From: Hyposmocoma kahamanoa
Taxonomy: Eukaryota; Arthropoda; Insecta; Lepidoptera; Cosmopterigidae
Assembly (NCBI RefSeq): GCF_003589595.1
Contig: NW_020654422.1
Location: 2,902,105 to 2,966,104 of the forward strand
DNA length: 64,000 nucleotides
Reading direction: 5' to 3'
The notes under the pieces were generated by a model, which was not told the origin of the DNA, searched no databases, and worked only from the letters and a program-made list of their open reading frames with translations. The stretch's first letter is position 1; each line of letters starts with the position of its first letter. The position numbers and the translations under genes were made by a program. Positions 33,596 to 44,460 of the stretch are shown piece after piece.

Positions 33596-34838
33596 AATCG
33601 TGATTTGAATACCTTTCTACTTTCACACATGTCGCTGTACACGAGGCTAGACCGCAACTATACAGAACTTTACTATGCTCCCTCCACTATTGTTGGAGTC
33701 TAAGACTTGCGTGTTTGCATTTATACGACAGTTCATCTCAATTTTCTATTAGCAATATAAATAAAACGCAAAGACAAAATCATCCAAGTGCAAAGAACTT
33801 TGCTGTTTTAATAGTAATCTTCGTGCGGCTTCTGAAATTCTGAATCGCTTTACAACGCAAATGTAGTAAATATAGGAAATAATTTAAACGTTGATGTCAG
33901 GATTTGCCAGTCTCTCAGAAATGGATTCGTTTAAACTTAATCTTGGAAACTGAGTTAAGTATGATTGCTGGATTCGAAGTTTTGGGAGTCTTTTCCTTAA
34001 ACTCTTTCAGGAATCTGTGTAATGTTTTATTGTTACAAAATTCTTTTAAATGGACGAGTAGAACTTATTGTCATTATTATATTTATACGCGCATTTCTCC
34101 AAAGCCGTAATTTTCAGTGTCCATGCACTAAACTCCACTTATTTGTCAAAACAAAAATCTACAAAAAAAAGCGAATCATATAGGTCGAAAGCCAACTAGA
34201 GAGCATAAAATCCCAATAAACCTTTCGGACCTAATGAAAAGAAAAAATCCGAAAGGTCTAAAACCTGACAAAGGTGGCGTGTCCCGAATGCAGAATCCGA
34301 CACAAAGTGTCATTTTTCTCAAAATCGAAACCGTATATCGGTATTGGACTTTAGGTCACGTATAATATATTAGATGACAGTACTTTTAATCAAAATTTTA
34401 CAATAAAGTAGACAATAGTCTTATCACAATACCAAGATTGCTGCGTATCCCAGGCTTACGCGGGAATTCAGTGGTAGTTACTAATCACGCTACACATCAG
34501 AAGTGAAGCATTTTAGAAACTTCGTAATACGTTCGTATTGTTCGTCCATCACGCACCTGCGACTGGAGAGAGCAGGTGGACGATTTGTTGCCGATTTTAG
34601 GACTTTTTGCGTGTAAATACGTAATTCGGTGGATTTGGTCCAGGTTGATTTTTGAATTCGGTATATACGATATTTAAAAAACTAAATTTTATGGTTGTAT
34701 ATAATATTTTTTATACTATGTGTTGTAATGACTAAAATATAATAAGAATTTATTGGTTTTACAAGTATTGTCGTTTATGAGTAATGTCAAAAATATGTAT
34801 ATTTTCTGAATCCCGTTGCCTTGAATTCGTTGGATTTT

Positions 34839-35099
34839 ATGCCACCAAATTCAGAAAAGCTTCCACCGAAGACGGAAAACCCGCAATCGAATCAATTTTT
34901 TTTAAAGCAAGAAATTTGTTGAATCTTAAGTAAGTTTGAGTTCTTTTTTTTTCCCGCTTTTTTTTCTTAATTTCAGGAAAAACAACCTATTATTTCGACC
35001 GCCGAAGTCAGAGAATTTAGCCCTTCTAGGAGAAATGTGAAGTCGGATTGTGATAATGATGATGAAAATAGTGTGAGATCACGTAACTCCATACCTTAA
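34839..35099 (+). other. Possible exon pair around a 47-bp intron (weak)
   Basis: A GTAAGTTTG donor at 34930 and a pyrimidine-rich TTTTTTTCTTAATTTCAG acceptor ending at 34976 bound a 47-bp intron of normal form. The second segment is open for 40 codons (EKQPIISTAEVREFSPSRRN ... SVRSRNSIP) to a stop at 35097-35099. The upstream frame from ATG 34839 (MPPNSEKLPPKTENPQSNQF) stops at 34920, so the two do not join cleanly at this donor. It may be a decayed gene fragment or coincidence. Confidence 0.2.
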
Positions 35100-36177
35100 T
35101 TTAAGTATCTGGTGCTGGTAGTGATTAATTTTTTGACATATCCAATTGTTCTCCAGATAATGATTCCTCGGCTATCAGGCCATGTTCTACATGCATCGTT
35201 AAATAACTAGTGGCTAAATATCGAAAACTTCCTCTAAATGCAGTACTGTGCAGGGAAGTTGCCAGTAGAAACACTCTTGTCGATCTTGCCTTGAAGCGAA
35301 AGTTTACCGTGGATGACCAAATGAATTTGCTCTGTTTTCCTTAGTGAGATTTACTACGTGTTTTCATGTAAGTTGCTATAAACAGCATAGTGCATGAAGT
35401 TTTCATCTGATTTGCAGTGGCCAGTACTAATTTAGTTGCTTAAACTATGTGTTGTAATTACTGAACATTAAAAACAAATCTCAGAGGAGTAGATAAACTT
35501 ATAATAACCTAGCTTTAGTTTGCACGATGGTCATACTCGCCCCTGTCGAGATAGCTCACGTGCCGTCATTTTCGAGATTATCCTGAATAAGTAGACACGC
35601 CTTTTGTCTCTGTATTTGTGCTAAGCATACCGGTTGTATTGGAATAATTTGCTTTTATATATTATTTCATGCAACGTACGATGTTTCAAAGGTAATATTA
35701 TAGTACTTAGATACGCTTTGTTTACTTTGTTGTTACCCAATATTTGTTACCCTGGTAAGTAAGGTTACCCTGACGAATTCTTTATTTTAATTCGTTGCGA
35801 ATCAATAAACGATATAACTACGAAACCCTTGTTCTTATCTCTGGGTTCACTCTTAGCCGTTTTTAGAGTCGGTTGCATTAGCTTTGTTAGTTACAATGAG
35901 ATAGAAGCTTTGATAAATGTTCCGAGGAAAAATTGTATGCAGATGCTTTAGTCCTTTAAGCCAAAGAAATTTGATCCGGTTTTTCTGTTTTATTTTTTTA
36001 GATTAATGGAGTTTGCCGGATTTTAAAATAAAATTTAGAAATTAATTTACATAAAAAATGAACAATAAGTGAATACGTAGACTTGGTTTTTAATAGTATA
36101 CCTATACTTTCAATACACGAGTACAAACACTATGTAGGTAATATGAGTAGTAAGTAGCTATTAGAGAGTACATAGTA

Positions 36178-36345
36178 GCCGATTTGCATTGCGGGTGCTC
36201 GATGTGAAGGTCCCGGATTCGGTTCCCCGTGGCGCTAATTTGGGAATTTTTCTAAATTAGTTTTAATCTGGATGTTCCGTATAGTGCTCCTGAGGGAGTT
36301 GCTCTGCCATTTATAGTATAAGGCATTCCTTAGTTAGAGACCAGG
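36178..36345 (+). repeat. Rep-C copy 4
   Basis: GTAGCCGATTTGCATTGCGG, B-box-like CCCGGATTCGGTTCCCCG, then TTAATCTGGATGTTCCGTAT and CCATTTATAGTATAAGGCAT. Confidence 0.75.
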
Positions 36346-36372
36346 TAATTTGAAATACTTATCTTTAAGAAG

Positions 36373-36643
36373 TAAAGCTCCTTGTTTCATCCATGGAAGT
36401 TCTGTCACACGCAGTAATATTAGCATTACTGCGTTCCGGTTTTGAAGGGTAAGTGTGCTGGTGAAATTATAGGCATATGGGACTTTTCAACTTATGTCTC
36501 AGGATGATGGGCACAGAGGCAATGCACCTCAGATCTTTGCGATTTAAAACCCAGAGTGGCACTGCAACTGTTATGGACAGATGTGTCGTTTACCATCAGG
36601 CGCACGACTTGGTCGTCCCATCACTTAGTATCATAAAAAAAAA
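36373..36643 (+). repeat. Rep-A copy 10
   Basis: AAGCTCCTTGTTTCATCCAT to TTGGTCGTCCCATCACTTAG, TATCAT and nine A's. The 5' 60 bp are rearranged. Confidence 0.9.
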
Positions 36644-37211
36644 GTATTTGTATACAAGAAAAGAAATATAAGAACATTTACAACAAAGTGTTGTTGATAA
36701 AGATTAACTAAACAAATCGGTATAGTTAATTGTTTAGAAACTAAACTTGTTAAAGGGGCAACAAATCTCCGTCAAGGTATTGTAAATTGAACAGAGAAAT
36801 AGGTAATTAGAAACAGTTAGGGTGCTCAAACTATACGTAGCGAAATATTTATTCAGACGTTTTAATAAATGGTTTGTTGAGTAGAGTTTGCAGTATAGGA
36901 GTTTACAACTAAAATTTCGTTTCAATATCTGATTTGGATATATTTTTAACCGACACCAAAGCTTACTTGAGAACCTGCTCCGTAGTAGGACTGTGATTAC
37001 TTTTTTAGTGTATATATAGTAAAGTTTATAGTGTATGTTACGAGATTATATTCGTGAATTGATTTCGATTGGATGTTTATCGCAAAGACACGATTAGATT
37101 CGGTTAGGTTAGGTTAAGTTATTTTCCTCTTAAAATTACTTTCGAGGTTACGAAAATTCGAGCAAACATTATTCTGGAAAATATCATTTCGGACTTCTGA
37201 TAGGTAACATT
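36644..37211. other. Interval without recognised feature
   Basis: Two TTAGG-like units at about 37098-37112 only; nothing else seen. Confidence 0.4.
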
Positions 37212-37560
37212 CTTTTAATTTTGAAAAGTGGGTGGTAATATCATCAGTGGTCCCATTCAAATTTGAGGAATATATTCCACCTTTAGGAATAGCAAACGAA
37301 TCCAGTCTATTAAAAGTCGTCTACTTTTTCTTTATCGATTTCAATAAAACTTGGCACATACATATAAATCTAATGATAGTAAAATGTAAATAAGTGGCAT
37401 TCTTATGAGAGGAACTATTTAACAGTGTATAGCAGCAACCTTGTTATTGGGCTCACATTATTCGTTTTGACCAGTACTTTCAGTTATCGTTGAAGATACT
37501 ACAGTAACGAACACAGCGAAAACGTAGCTTACTCTTGAGGTCAATTTTTTTTTAAATGAA
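37212..37560 (+). repeat. Rep-G copy 3, diverged
   Basis: TTGAAAAGTGGGTGGTAATA, GTCCCATTCAAATTTGAGG, GATTTCAATAAAACTTGGCA and TTGAGGTCAATTTTTTTTT. The first terminal repeat is missing. Confidence 0.65.
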
Positions 37561-37965
37561 AAGTTTATAATTATGTAACATTGAATTGATGCCTATAGAA
37601 GAAAACCTTGGAAAAGTGATGGCGTGGGAAAAAGCGTACAATAAAAAGACCATAAACGCGTTAACACAATGACATTAAAACTGATACGGACAAATTATAG
37701 TCAAAGATAGAGTAGGTGTACATCCTTACGGTAGAATTAAGGGAAAGATGAGAAACGATCTCTGCCGGTACAAGGTTGGCGTACCTCATGACTGACTTAG
37801 TAACGACTTTAAAACTCAATTGATGACTTCAAAACTCGATTGAGTTGACAACAGTTTAATCAATTTTGGCTTGGAGATTACTGTTGGTTCTATAAATCGT
37901 GCGGTAAATGAATTATAATGCATCTGCATGAAACAAAAAAGAAAAAACAATGTAATGTAATTAAA
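37561..37965. other. Interval without recognised feature
   Basis: No coding or repeat signal recognised. Confidence 0.4.
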
Positions 37966-38260
37966 GGCCTTGTGAAAGAGTTCGCCCAGGGAAGTACGGC
38001 CACCTTACCTATTTCAGCCGCCAAGTGGTAATGTGAACATCACCGCGTTTCGGTTTTGAAGGATAAGGGTGCTGGTGAAGTTACAGACAGGCATATGGGA
38101 CTTGTCAACTTATATCTCAGGGTGACGGGTGCAGTGGCAGTGCCCCTCAGAACTTTGTGATTTAAAGATCTGAGTGGCACTGCAACTGTTATGGGCAGGC
38201 ACGTCGTTTACCACCAGGCCCACGACTAGCTCGTCCTGTCACTTGGTATCATTAAAAAAA
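37966..38260 (+). repeat. Rep-A copy 11, nearly complete
   Basis: GGCCTTGTGAAAGAGTTCGC to AGCTCGTCCTGTCACTTGGT, ATCATT and seven A's. Only the first ~14 bp are lost. It is one of the best copies for a consensus. Confidence 0.93.
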
Positions 38261-38439
38261 GTCCATGTTAATAAAAATGGATGTAAATTAATTTGTTAGG
38301 TCGCGAACCTAGTGTAGGTGAAATCGTGGAAAATATTGTTGATATAAATATCAATTTTTGGTAAATTGTTGATAAAAAAAATTGTTGATAATTTTTTTTT
38401 AAGCATGCAGGTATCCGCGGCATTTTCTGCAATAAAAAG

Positions 38440-38640
38440 AGCTACTTCATTCTTTGGCCGACGGTCGAACAATCAACAATCCCTGAGGATGCCTCGTGGA
38501 GTGGCGAAACACGTGTCGGGTATATTTTTTGATGGTGGTATCTGTGACTGTAGGAGTGCTTAAGTTATTTATTTTATTAATTTTATGAGGAAGGAGGAGG
38601 GTAGGAAAGTTAACTGCATGAAAAAACAAATACAACTGCA
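38440..38640 (+). mobile_element. Probable Penelope-like 3' region (PLE-C)
   Basis: The segment around the hammerhead-like motif (38479-38521) continues with TATATTTTTTGATGGTGG and an AT-rich tail. PLEs are known to carry hammerhead motifs in their pseudo-LTRs, and the CGAAACACGTGTCGGG word here parallels CGAAACGTCGG of PLE-A. No coding sequence remains, so the assignment is inferred from the motif alone. Confidence 0.45.
38479..38521 (+). ncRNA. Hammerhead-ribozyme-like motif
   Basis: In order: ATCC (38479-38482, stem I), CTGAGGA (38483-38489, fits the conserved CUGANGA), one extra T, a short helix GCCTC / GTGGC (38491-38495 with 38501-38505, one mismatch), GAAA (38506-38509), a CACGTG stem III (38510-38515), GTC cleavage triplet (38515-38517), then GGGT (38518-38521) pairing with ATCC. 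All conserved core bases are present. Stem III is a minimal palindrome, as in PLE hammerheads thought to work as dimers. The extra T before stem II is non-canonical and may spoil activity. Confidence 0.5.
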
Positions 38641-39073
38641 GTTGTGCAGCGGTTTTGAACGAATTAACCCTTATTGCGTTCGCGAAGTAAGAAATTAATT
38701 TATTTCCATTTTTATTAAAATAAATGTATTATAAAAACCTTATAATTTCGAATGACGTATCAATTCACTCTAGTAGCTTTTACCATTAAAACAAATACGA
38801 CAATTATCGAAAAACACAAAACGATTAACCCAGATAAATGTGTGCTATTGATTGTGGATATGCCACAAACTGAACTAGTGTTGTAGTCGTTCAATTTGTG
38901 TTATCGATTTCATAAAGTTCCAAGACTAGGATTGTAAATAATTCCAAACAGAAGTTTGCATTTGGATTTAATTATAAGAAGTATCGAAATAGGGAAGCTA
39001 AGTTTTGTAATTGATCTTAGTGGGAGAAATTGACACAGTTTAAACAGGATTATGTAGAAATATTATTTTTATT
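38641..39073. other. Interval without recognised feature
   Basis: No coding or repeat signal recognised. Confidence 0.4.
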
Positions 39074-39302
39074 GAACTGCCTCCGTGGCCGAACGGTTAC
39101 CATGCCGGCCTGCCACGAAGAGGTCCCAGGTTCGATTCCCGGGCCGGGAGAAATATTTGTATGGCCTACAATTATTTCTCTCGTGAGTTTGGGTTTAATT
39201 TGTGGTTGTCTATGTGTGTGTCCATGGCACCCGCGACACAGGGTTTCCCTAGTGCGGGGCTATGTTGAGTGTGTGCGTTATTTATTTATTATAATTATAC
39301 AC
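39074..39302 (+). repeat. Rep-B copy 3 (best tRNA-derived SINE)
   Basis: CTGCCTCCGTGGCCGAACGG (A-box), CCAGGTTCGATTCCCGGGCC (perfect B-box), the shared GAGAAATATTTGTATGGCCT, GTGGTTGTCTATGTGTGTG, CCATGGCACCCGCGACACAG and a TTATTTATTTATTATAATTA tail. It stands directly before the LINE fragment at 39303. Confidence 0.92.
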
Positions 39303-39722
39303 GTTGATCAGAAAATACTATTAGACAACCTGAATACGTATGGTGTAACGGGTCATGCTCATAATCTTTTAAAATCATACTTAAGTGGTAGAACTCAGGC
39401 AACATTGATAACTAGATTATGTTTTAGCACTGAAATTGAAATTGTACTCAAATACTAAAAATGTTAACCGCGGAGTACCCCAGGGCAGTCCGTATCAATC
39501 TTGGGACTCTATCTCTCTATTTTTAATATATATTAATGACTTTTCAAGGTCACACACTGTATGGTGTTATTCGCAGAAGACTGTACGGTAATATGTAATA
39601 ATGAGAACGAAATTAGTGATAGTTTGACATGTATTTTAAATTGGCCGACATGGAATAATCTTAAAATCAATATTGACAAAACTTAAACCATGAGTTTCAA
39701 ACAAAGAAAACCGTTGAAAATT

Positions 39723-39733
39723 AAAGCAATTGA
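39723..39733 (+). repeat. Target-site duplication of PLE-A copy 3, left
   Basis: AAAGCAATTGA, repeated with one change at 40290-40300. Confidence 0.7.
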
Positions 39734-40289
39734 GTTCTTAGGTTTTCGCGATTGTTACACATAGGAAGTAAAACTATTTTTGCAGATTTAAATCGCGTAT
39801 ATTTGCCTTCCTTGCAAAAGAAATCCGTTATCTACCCAGGATGCTGCGAGAGGCCATTGAAATTAAAAAAACATCCTAATTTCAACGGGGAAAATGGTTT
39901 CTCCGTACCACCAGTTTGGGATCCGGTATTTCGTCTGATGAAAAATCCCAAACAGACATAAGACTGCAGTACTAATCAATATGTTTTAATTTATTCTAAT
40001 TTCTATTATTAATTAATAGTAAATTTAACTTAAAAATAATTTGTAAAACGTAATGTAGCGTAAATTGGAATGTGTCTTTGTAAAATTAAAAATAAGGTAT
40101 TTAATTAATAACTTTTGTAACTATAGTGAAAAATAGGGTGGTTTGTATTAATATTAGACATAACTAGTTGATGACTGTACCACCTCAGTTAACCATGACC
40201 ACGGGACCTGTAAAGGACCCGAAACGTTGATTTCTTAGAAAAAAAACAAATATACGCGATTTAAATCCGCAAAAATAGTTTCATTTCCT
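39734..40289 (+). mobile_element. PLE-A copy 3 with inverted 3'-end piece
   Basis: It starts with about 70 bp of the PLE-A 3' end in reverse orientation (GTTCTTAGGTTTTCGCGATT). The plus-strand C-terminal coding piece follows (LAKEIRYLPRMLREAIEIKK, a frameshift in an A-run near 39870, then GFSVPPVWDPVFRLM and KNPKQT ending 39961). The normal 3' region continues to TTTCATTTCCT at 40289. The two copies of the end therefore form terminal inverted repeats of about 45 bp. An 11-bp duplication (39723-39733 / 40290-40300, one mismatch) brackets it inside the LINE reverse transcriptase. Confidence 0.87.
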
Positions 40290-40300
40290 AAAGCCATTGA
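40290..40300 (+). repeat. Target-site duplication of PLE-A copy 3, right
   Basis: AAAGCCATTGA, partner of 39723-39733. The LINE coding sequence resumes here. Confidence 0.7.
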
Positions 40301-41097
40301 CTTTCTTGGTAAATATATTGATGAAACAGATGTTACCAAGTTTTTAGGTTTACATGTAGATCGTTAATTGACGTGGAATCTCCATATAAAACATGTTTGT
40401 TCCACACTTAGTAAACAGTCATACTCTCTATTGCTGAACAAAGTGGTCGACAGAGATGTGCTTCTAAGGGACATACCATGTGTATACCATGGCCTCTACT
40501 TTGAGATATCTAAGGTACAATGTTTTGGGGTAATGGAAATTCGGGTATCGACACCATATTCCGCGTTAAAAAAAAGTGTGTGAGAGCTGCCTGTAATTTA
40601 AGACGAACGGACTGCTGTAAGCCGATTTTTAAGGAACTTCATTTTTAACGTGGCCGGGATTTTATATTTATGAGTGTTCAATTTTTATCAGAAAAAATCC
40701 TAAATGTTACACGAGCACGTAATTGTGATAAGTTGTGTACAGAATTACTACACACACAGGACTACTCTATTTAGTAAAGTTGCACATTTCATCATTTGCC
40801 AAAGGAGATTAGATTGATCAATAATTTTAATGAATGTAAGAGACAACTGTTAGCTTTTTTAATAAATAGTACTTTTTACTCATAGACAGAATTCTTTGAC
40901 AATAATCACTGACATATTATTCATGAATTTATTTGTATATCTTTTGTAATTTTACTTTATTTGCAATATTTGACAGTTTCTATAATCATAATAAATAGTT
41001 GAGTTTTCATTGATTGATTGTAACCTTAGTAAATAGTTTAATGACATATATTTATATGCCGACTATAGTAGAATAAGTTGGATGTATTTATAATCTC

Positions 41098-41556
41098 AGT
41101 ACAGAGTACTAAAAAAACCAACCTCAAAAGTACGTGGAATTACATCTATTTGTTAAGTTTCATTGAAATATCCCCTAGTTCGCCACTATACAGGACTTGA
41201 TACTGGAGATAATAAAAACAGGTTCTCACTACGACACTACTCAAAGTATATAGAGAGAAAAACGCCTTGAATTGAAGAAATAGCAAAATCAACTAAATAA
41301 TTGCTAAAAGTAATTGCTCCTAAATTAAAGTCAGGCGCTATTTGTAAAAATGAATCTTCATGCGTGAACAGCCACCCTTTGAGGTGGTTGATTTCCTTCA
41401 AAACAAAATGGGACCACTATGGAATTACCCCCTTTCCAACAAATAAATAATCATAAAAATCGGTTCACAAATACCGGAGTTATCGCGTAACATACATACA
41501 AAAAAAAACATACAGTCGAATTGAGAACCTCCTCCTTTTTTGAAGTCGTTTAAAAA
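41098..41556 (-). repeat. Rep-G copy 4, long form
   Basis: Minus-strand copy from AAAAAAACCAACCTCAAAAG (complement of the 3' end) to CCTCCTCCTTTTTTGAAGTC. It includes the longer internal section seen in copy 5 (TCTCACTACGACACTACTCA; GCGTGAACAGCCACCC). Confidence 0.88.
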
Positions 41557-42817
41557 TAAGATCTTAATGTATCTTATTATTGTATTGATTGATTGATATT
41601 ATCATGACGTTCTTACACCATAATATTACTGTCTGCATATCTACTATACATAGAAAACAATTTATTTTTAAATTTTACGTGACTATTTTAGTAAGCCCTA
41701 GACAGCTTAACACGGCTTTTCTATTATTGACACAACGTTTATTTCGATATTTGGTGAAAATTCACATTTTTTGACTTCCCACGCCAATCTATGAATAACT
41801 GAAGCGGGTGCGGTTCGTAATATATAACAATAAATGACATATTTTTAGTCTATATAACGCTCAACTGAAATAATTAATTTACGGTATACAGACATTTGAC
41901 ATTCTTCTTGCATAGGTATACTAAACGATTGATATAGCAACTTTCAATCTAATGTATCGATGGCATAATGTTCATTTTATATAAACATTTCAGATTTAAC
42001 GTTCACTGAGTATAATGTATAAATATAATTCCAATGGTGTTTAGGTGCAATGGTGAATGAACCGAATTTGTCTGCATTTGCTAGTGGGTTCGACCTCCTC
42101 CTGTGAGTTTAGATTAGGTTAGCATATGCATTTAAATTTCTACTTAAAGTTTTAATAAATATATTTTATTAAAAAAATATTTAAAGCTATACAACAACAA
42201 TTATATTTTGCGATTGTACACTCAATGAATTTTAAAAAATTCTTATCAACATAATATAGGGCGATTCAACTATTCGTAAAAATAAATATGAAATATTGTG
42301 TTATATTGTTTAATATATTATACTGGTAGTATTCATACCGTTTGTTCATATGTCACCTTATCATTATATCTAATGTTTGTTATACTGAAGGTTTATACAC
42401 ACTATAATTAAGCCTTTTGTTGTTATACAAAGTGAAAATAGATTATTTGTTGTTAAATGTTCCATTATACACCCCTTGAACTTATGGTATAGGTACATTT
42501 TATTAAATATTAAACTATATTTATTATTACATATTGATAAAAATATCGATATTATCTGAAAATGCTCGGAGAATTGAAATCTCTACTCAAAGCCGAATGT
42601 CGTTAATTTTTATTAGCCACTTCATATGACTCGCTAATTGAGCGGAATCGATCAAATCATCAAGTGTCCAGGCCATGGGTGAATTGCACTACATAACCTA
42701 TATACATATAAACAAAACTGTTAATTTTAAGTGTGAACCAACAATGTTGAGTGTGTGTTACTATTAAAAAAAAAAATTAAATATGGACCTAGAAGTGCAC
42801 CTTAGCGTACGCCACTT
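41557..42817. other. AT-rich interval, nothing assigned
   Basis: A (ATTG)n run is at about 41583-41597. A B-box-like word GGGTTCGACCTCC at about 42086 may be a SINE scrap. No coding frame of interest. Confidence 0.4.
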
Positions 42818-43106
42818 TCTTTTTTATAAGTGTACTAAGTAACGGCACGAACAAGTCGTGTGTCTGATGGTAAGGGACATGCCTATCCATAAAAGTTTCA
42901 GTACTACCTCGATCTGATGGACACTGTCACTGCGCCTGTCAACCTGAGACATAAGTTGAAAAGTCCTATGTGCCTGTAATTTTAACAGCACCCTTACCCT
43001 TCAAAACCGGAACGCAGTAATGCTCACATTACTGCTTGGCGGCAGAAATAGGTAAGGTAGCAGTCCTTTCCTGGGCGAACTCTTTCACAAGGAGCTCTAT
43101 GGCTAC
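42818..43106 (-). repeat. Rep-A copy 12, nearly complete
   Basis: TTTTTTATAAGTGTACTAAG to CTTTCACAAGGAGCTCTATG; all internal blocks are present in minus orientation. Confidence 0.92.
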
Positions 43107-43150
43107 TAATAACTATTAACTACGAAAGAGTACAACTAGGCGTACTAAGT

Positions 43151-43508
43151 TCTTTTTATGATACCAAGGGACAACACGAGCAAGTCGTGCGGTTGGTGGT
43201 AAGTGACAAGCGTGTCTATAACAGTTGCTTTGCCACCCAAAGCTTTAAAACGCAAAGATCTGATGGGCACTAGCATACACCGGTCACCCTGAGACATAAT
43301 TTGACAAGTACCGTGTGCTTTATTATATTACCAGCACTCTTACCTTCCGAAGTCGGAAAACAGGTTTGTTCACATTACAGAAGTAGTTAAATTGTCAGAA
43401 ATAGGTAAGGTGGAGTACTCTCCACCACATTTCTGCCGTCAAGCAGTAGAGCTACTTGTGAATGAGTTCGTTCAAGGATACTTCCTACTGGGAACTCACC
43501 TGCTACTA
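43151..43508 (-). repeat. Rep-A copy 13, with inverted 5' end
   Basis: The minus copy runs to about 43415. At GGTGGAGTACTCTCCACC the sequence flips and the 5' part reappears in plus orientation (CCACATTTCTGCCGTCAAGC, AGAGCTACTTGTGAATGAG), ending with another inverted scrap. This repeats the head-to-head arrangement of copy 6. Confidence 0.85.
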
Positions 43509-44047
43509 GTGAAACTTGTTGTAAATTTAGACAATTGGAAAGTAAGGAATAAGAAAGAATAATAGTTTTTAAACTTTATTTGAGCTTTGCTTCTTGACAA
43601 AGCTTGGAGAACAAAGGAAGTTTGTGAGTTGGGAATAAAATTGCCCATTTCTCTTGATAGATAAAACATTTCGTTGATCGATACAGCACACGAGATTGTC
43701 ATTACATTTTTGTTTACAGTCTCCTATTACTGTCTTTGTATATTGATGCCCTCAATTAATGTGTCATCTCACACTATGTATTATTCCGTTCATAACATAA
43801 ATTGTTCAAGTTCGTAACATGTAGCTCCCTTCTCACTTATATCACCGTGACGTGACGTGACGTAGGTTATCTGTCTCACAATGTATAATCCTATTAGATA
43901 CGAACTACTAATATGGGGGAGTTTACGGGTACCACACTGTTAGGTTAATGAGGGATATACAGTGTCAATTTATTCCATGCCATTGACAAACCAACATTTT
44001 GTAATAAAAATAATAATGTGCCAGACAATTACACCAGGTTCCCGGGC
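43509..44047. other. Interval without recognised feature
   Basis: No coding or repeat signal recognised; a GACGT-type short tandem run lies at about 43848-43865. Confidence 0.4.
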
Positions 44048-44175
44048 TCGAACTAGAAAAAATGCCTGTACTATGAGTACCAGAGCAACGGAATTCACTT
44101 TGGGGGACCAATTTAGAAAAGTTAATTTCCTAAATTGGTATTACCGGGAATCGAACCTGAGACGTCGTAACGTTT
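44048..44175 (-). repeat. Rep-C copy on minus strand
   Basis: In its own orientation: CTCAGGTTCGATTCCCGGTA (B-box), AACTTTTCTAAATTGGTCCC, TTGCTCTGGTACTCATAGTA. It gives rise to a 106-codon plus-strand frame (43962-44282) that I regard as spurious. Confidence 0.65.
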
Positions 44176-44460
44176 TATTTATCGTTACACGACTGTCGCG
44201 TCTAGCCTGTTCCGATATCACCACTATCTGTCGTGACTTTGTCGTGGACGTTTTATTTATCGTCAGGCGATTGTCGTTCTAACTCTTCCCATTGTCACGA
44301 CAGTCTGTCGTCGTAACGACAAAAAAGTCGAGAACGACAGTTAATCTGTTTTACTATATGAACAACTTCATTTAAATATATAAGTCACGATACTTTAAAC
44401 TGCACGACTATCTATGTATATATATATCTGTCGTCATGACGTAATGGGAACGCGCCCTAA
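44176..44460. repeat. Possible MITE with CGAC-rich repeats
   Basis: CCCATTGTCACGACAG (44290-44305) is inverted in CTGTCGTCATGACGTAATGGG (44431-44451). The interior repeats words such as CTGTCG, CGTAACGACA and TTTATTTATCGT. No coding frame. Confidence 0.45.

Larger units (their letters stand above)
32991..36177. other. Long unassigned interval
   Basis: It contains a 17-nt-arm palindrome (33558-33595) and a possible spliced fragment (34839-35099); otherwise AT-rich DNA. Frames at 33401-33703 (plus) and 33472-33657 (minus) overlap each other and the palindrome and show no motif. Confidence 0.4.
39303..40885 (+). pseudogene. LINE reverse transcriptase, interrupted by PLE-A
   Basis: The first part (39303-39730) contains ILLDNLNTYGVTGHAHNLL, SYLSGRTQ, then after a stop and frameshift NRGVPQGS, LFLIYINDFSRS and LFAEDCTVI (the FADD catalytic box with one Asp changed to Glu) and LKINIDKT. 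After the PLE (39734-40289) it resumes AIDFLGKYID, VTKFLGLHVDR, stop, LTWNLHIKHVCSTLSKQSY. The C-terminus decays to about 40885. The motifs match the LINE at 14276-15157, so these are probably the same or sister families. Multiple stops and shifts show it is long dead. Confidence 0.85.

Noticed and set aside
37098..37112. GGTTAGGTTAGG as telomeric sequence
   Set aside because: Only two units, expected by chance in AT-rich DNA.
39074..39145. Functional tRNA gene at the SINE head
   Set aside because: A and B boxes are present, but the acceptor stem is not formed and the sequence continues into the SINE body, as in all other Rep-B copies.
39030..39458. 142-codon plus-strand ORF as one protein
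   Set aside because: Its first two thirds is SINE Rep-B; only the end (from about 39303) is real LINE reverse transcriptase.
43848..43865. GACGT tandem as a regulatory CRE-like array
   Set aside because: Three short units without a promoter or gene nearby.
43962..44282. 106-codon plus-strand ORF
   Set aside because: It crosses a minus-strand SINE and a repeat-rich segment and shows no domain.
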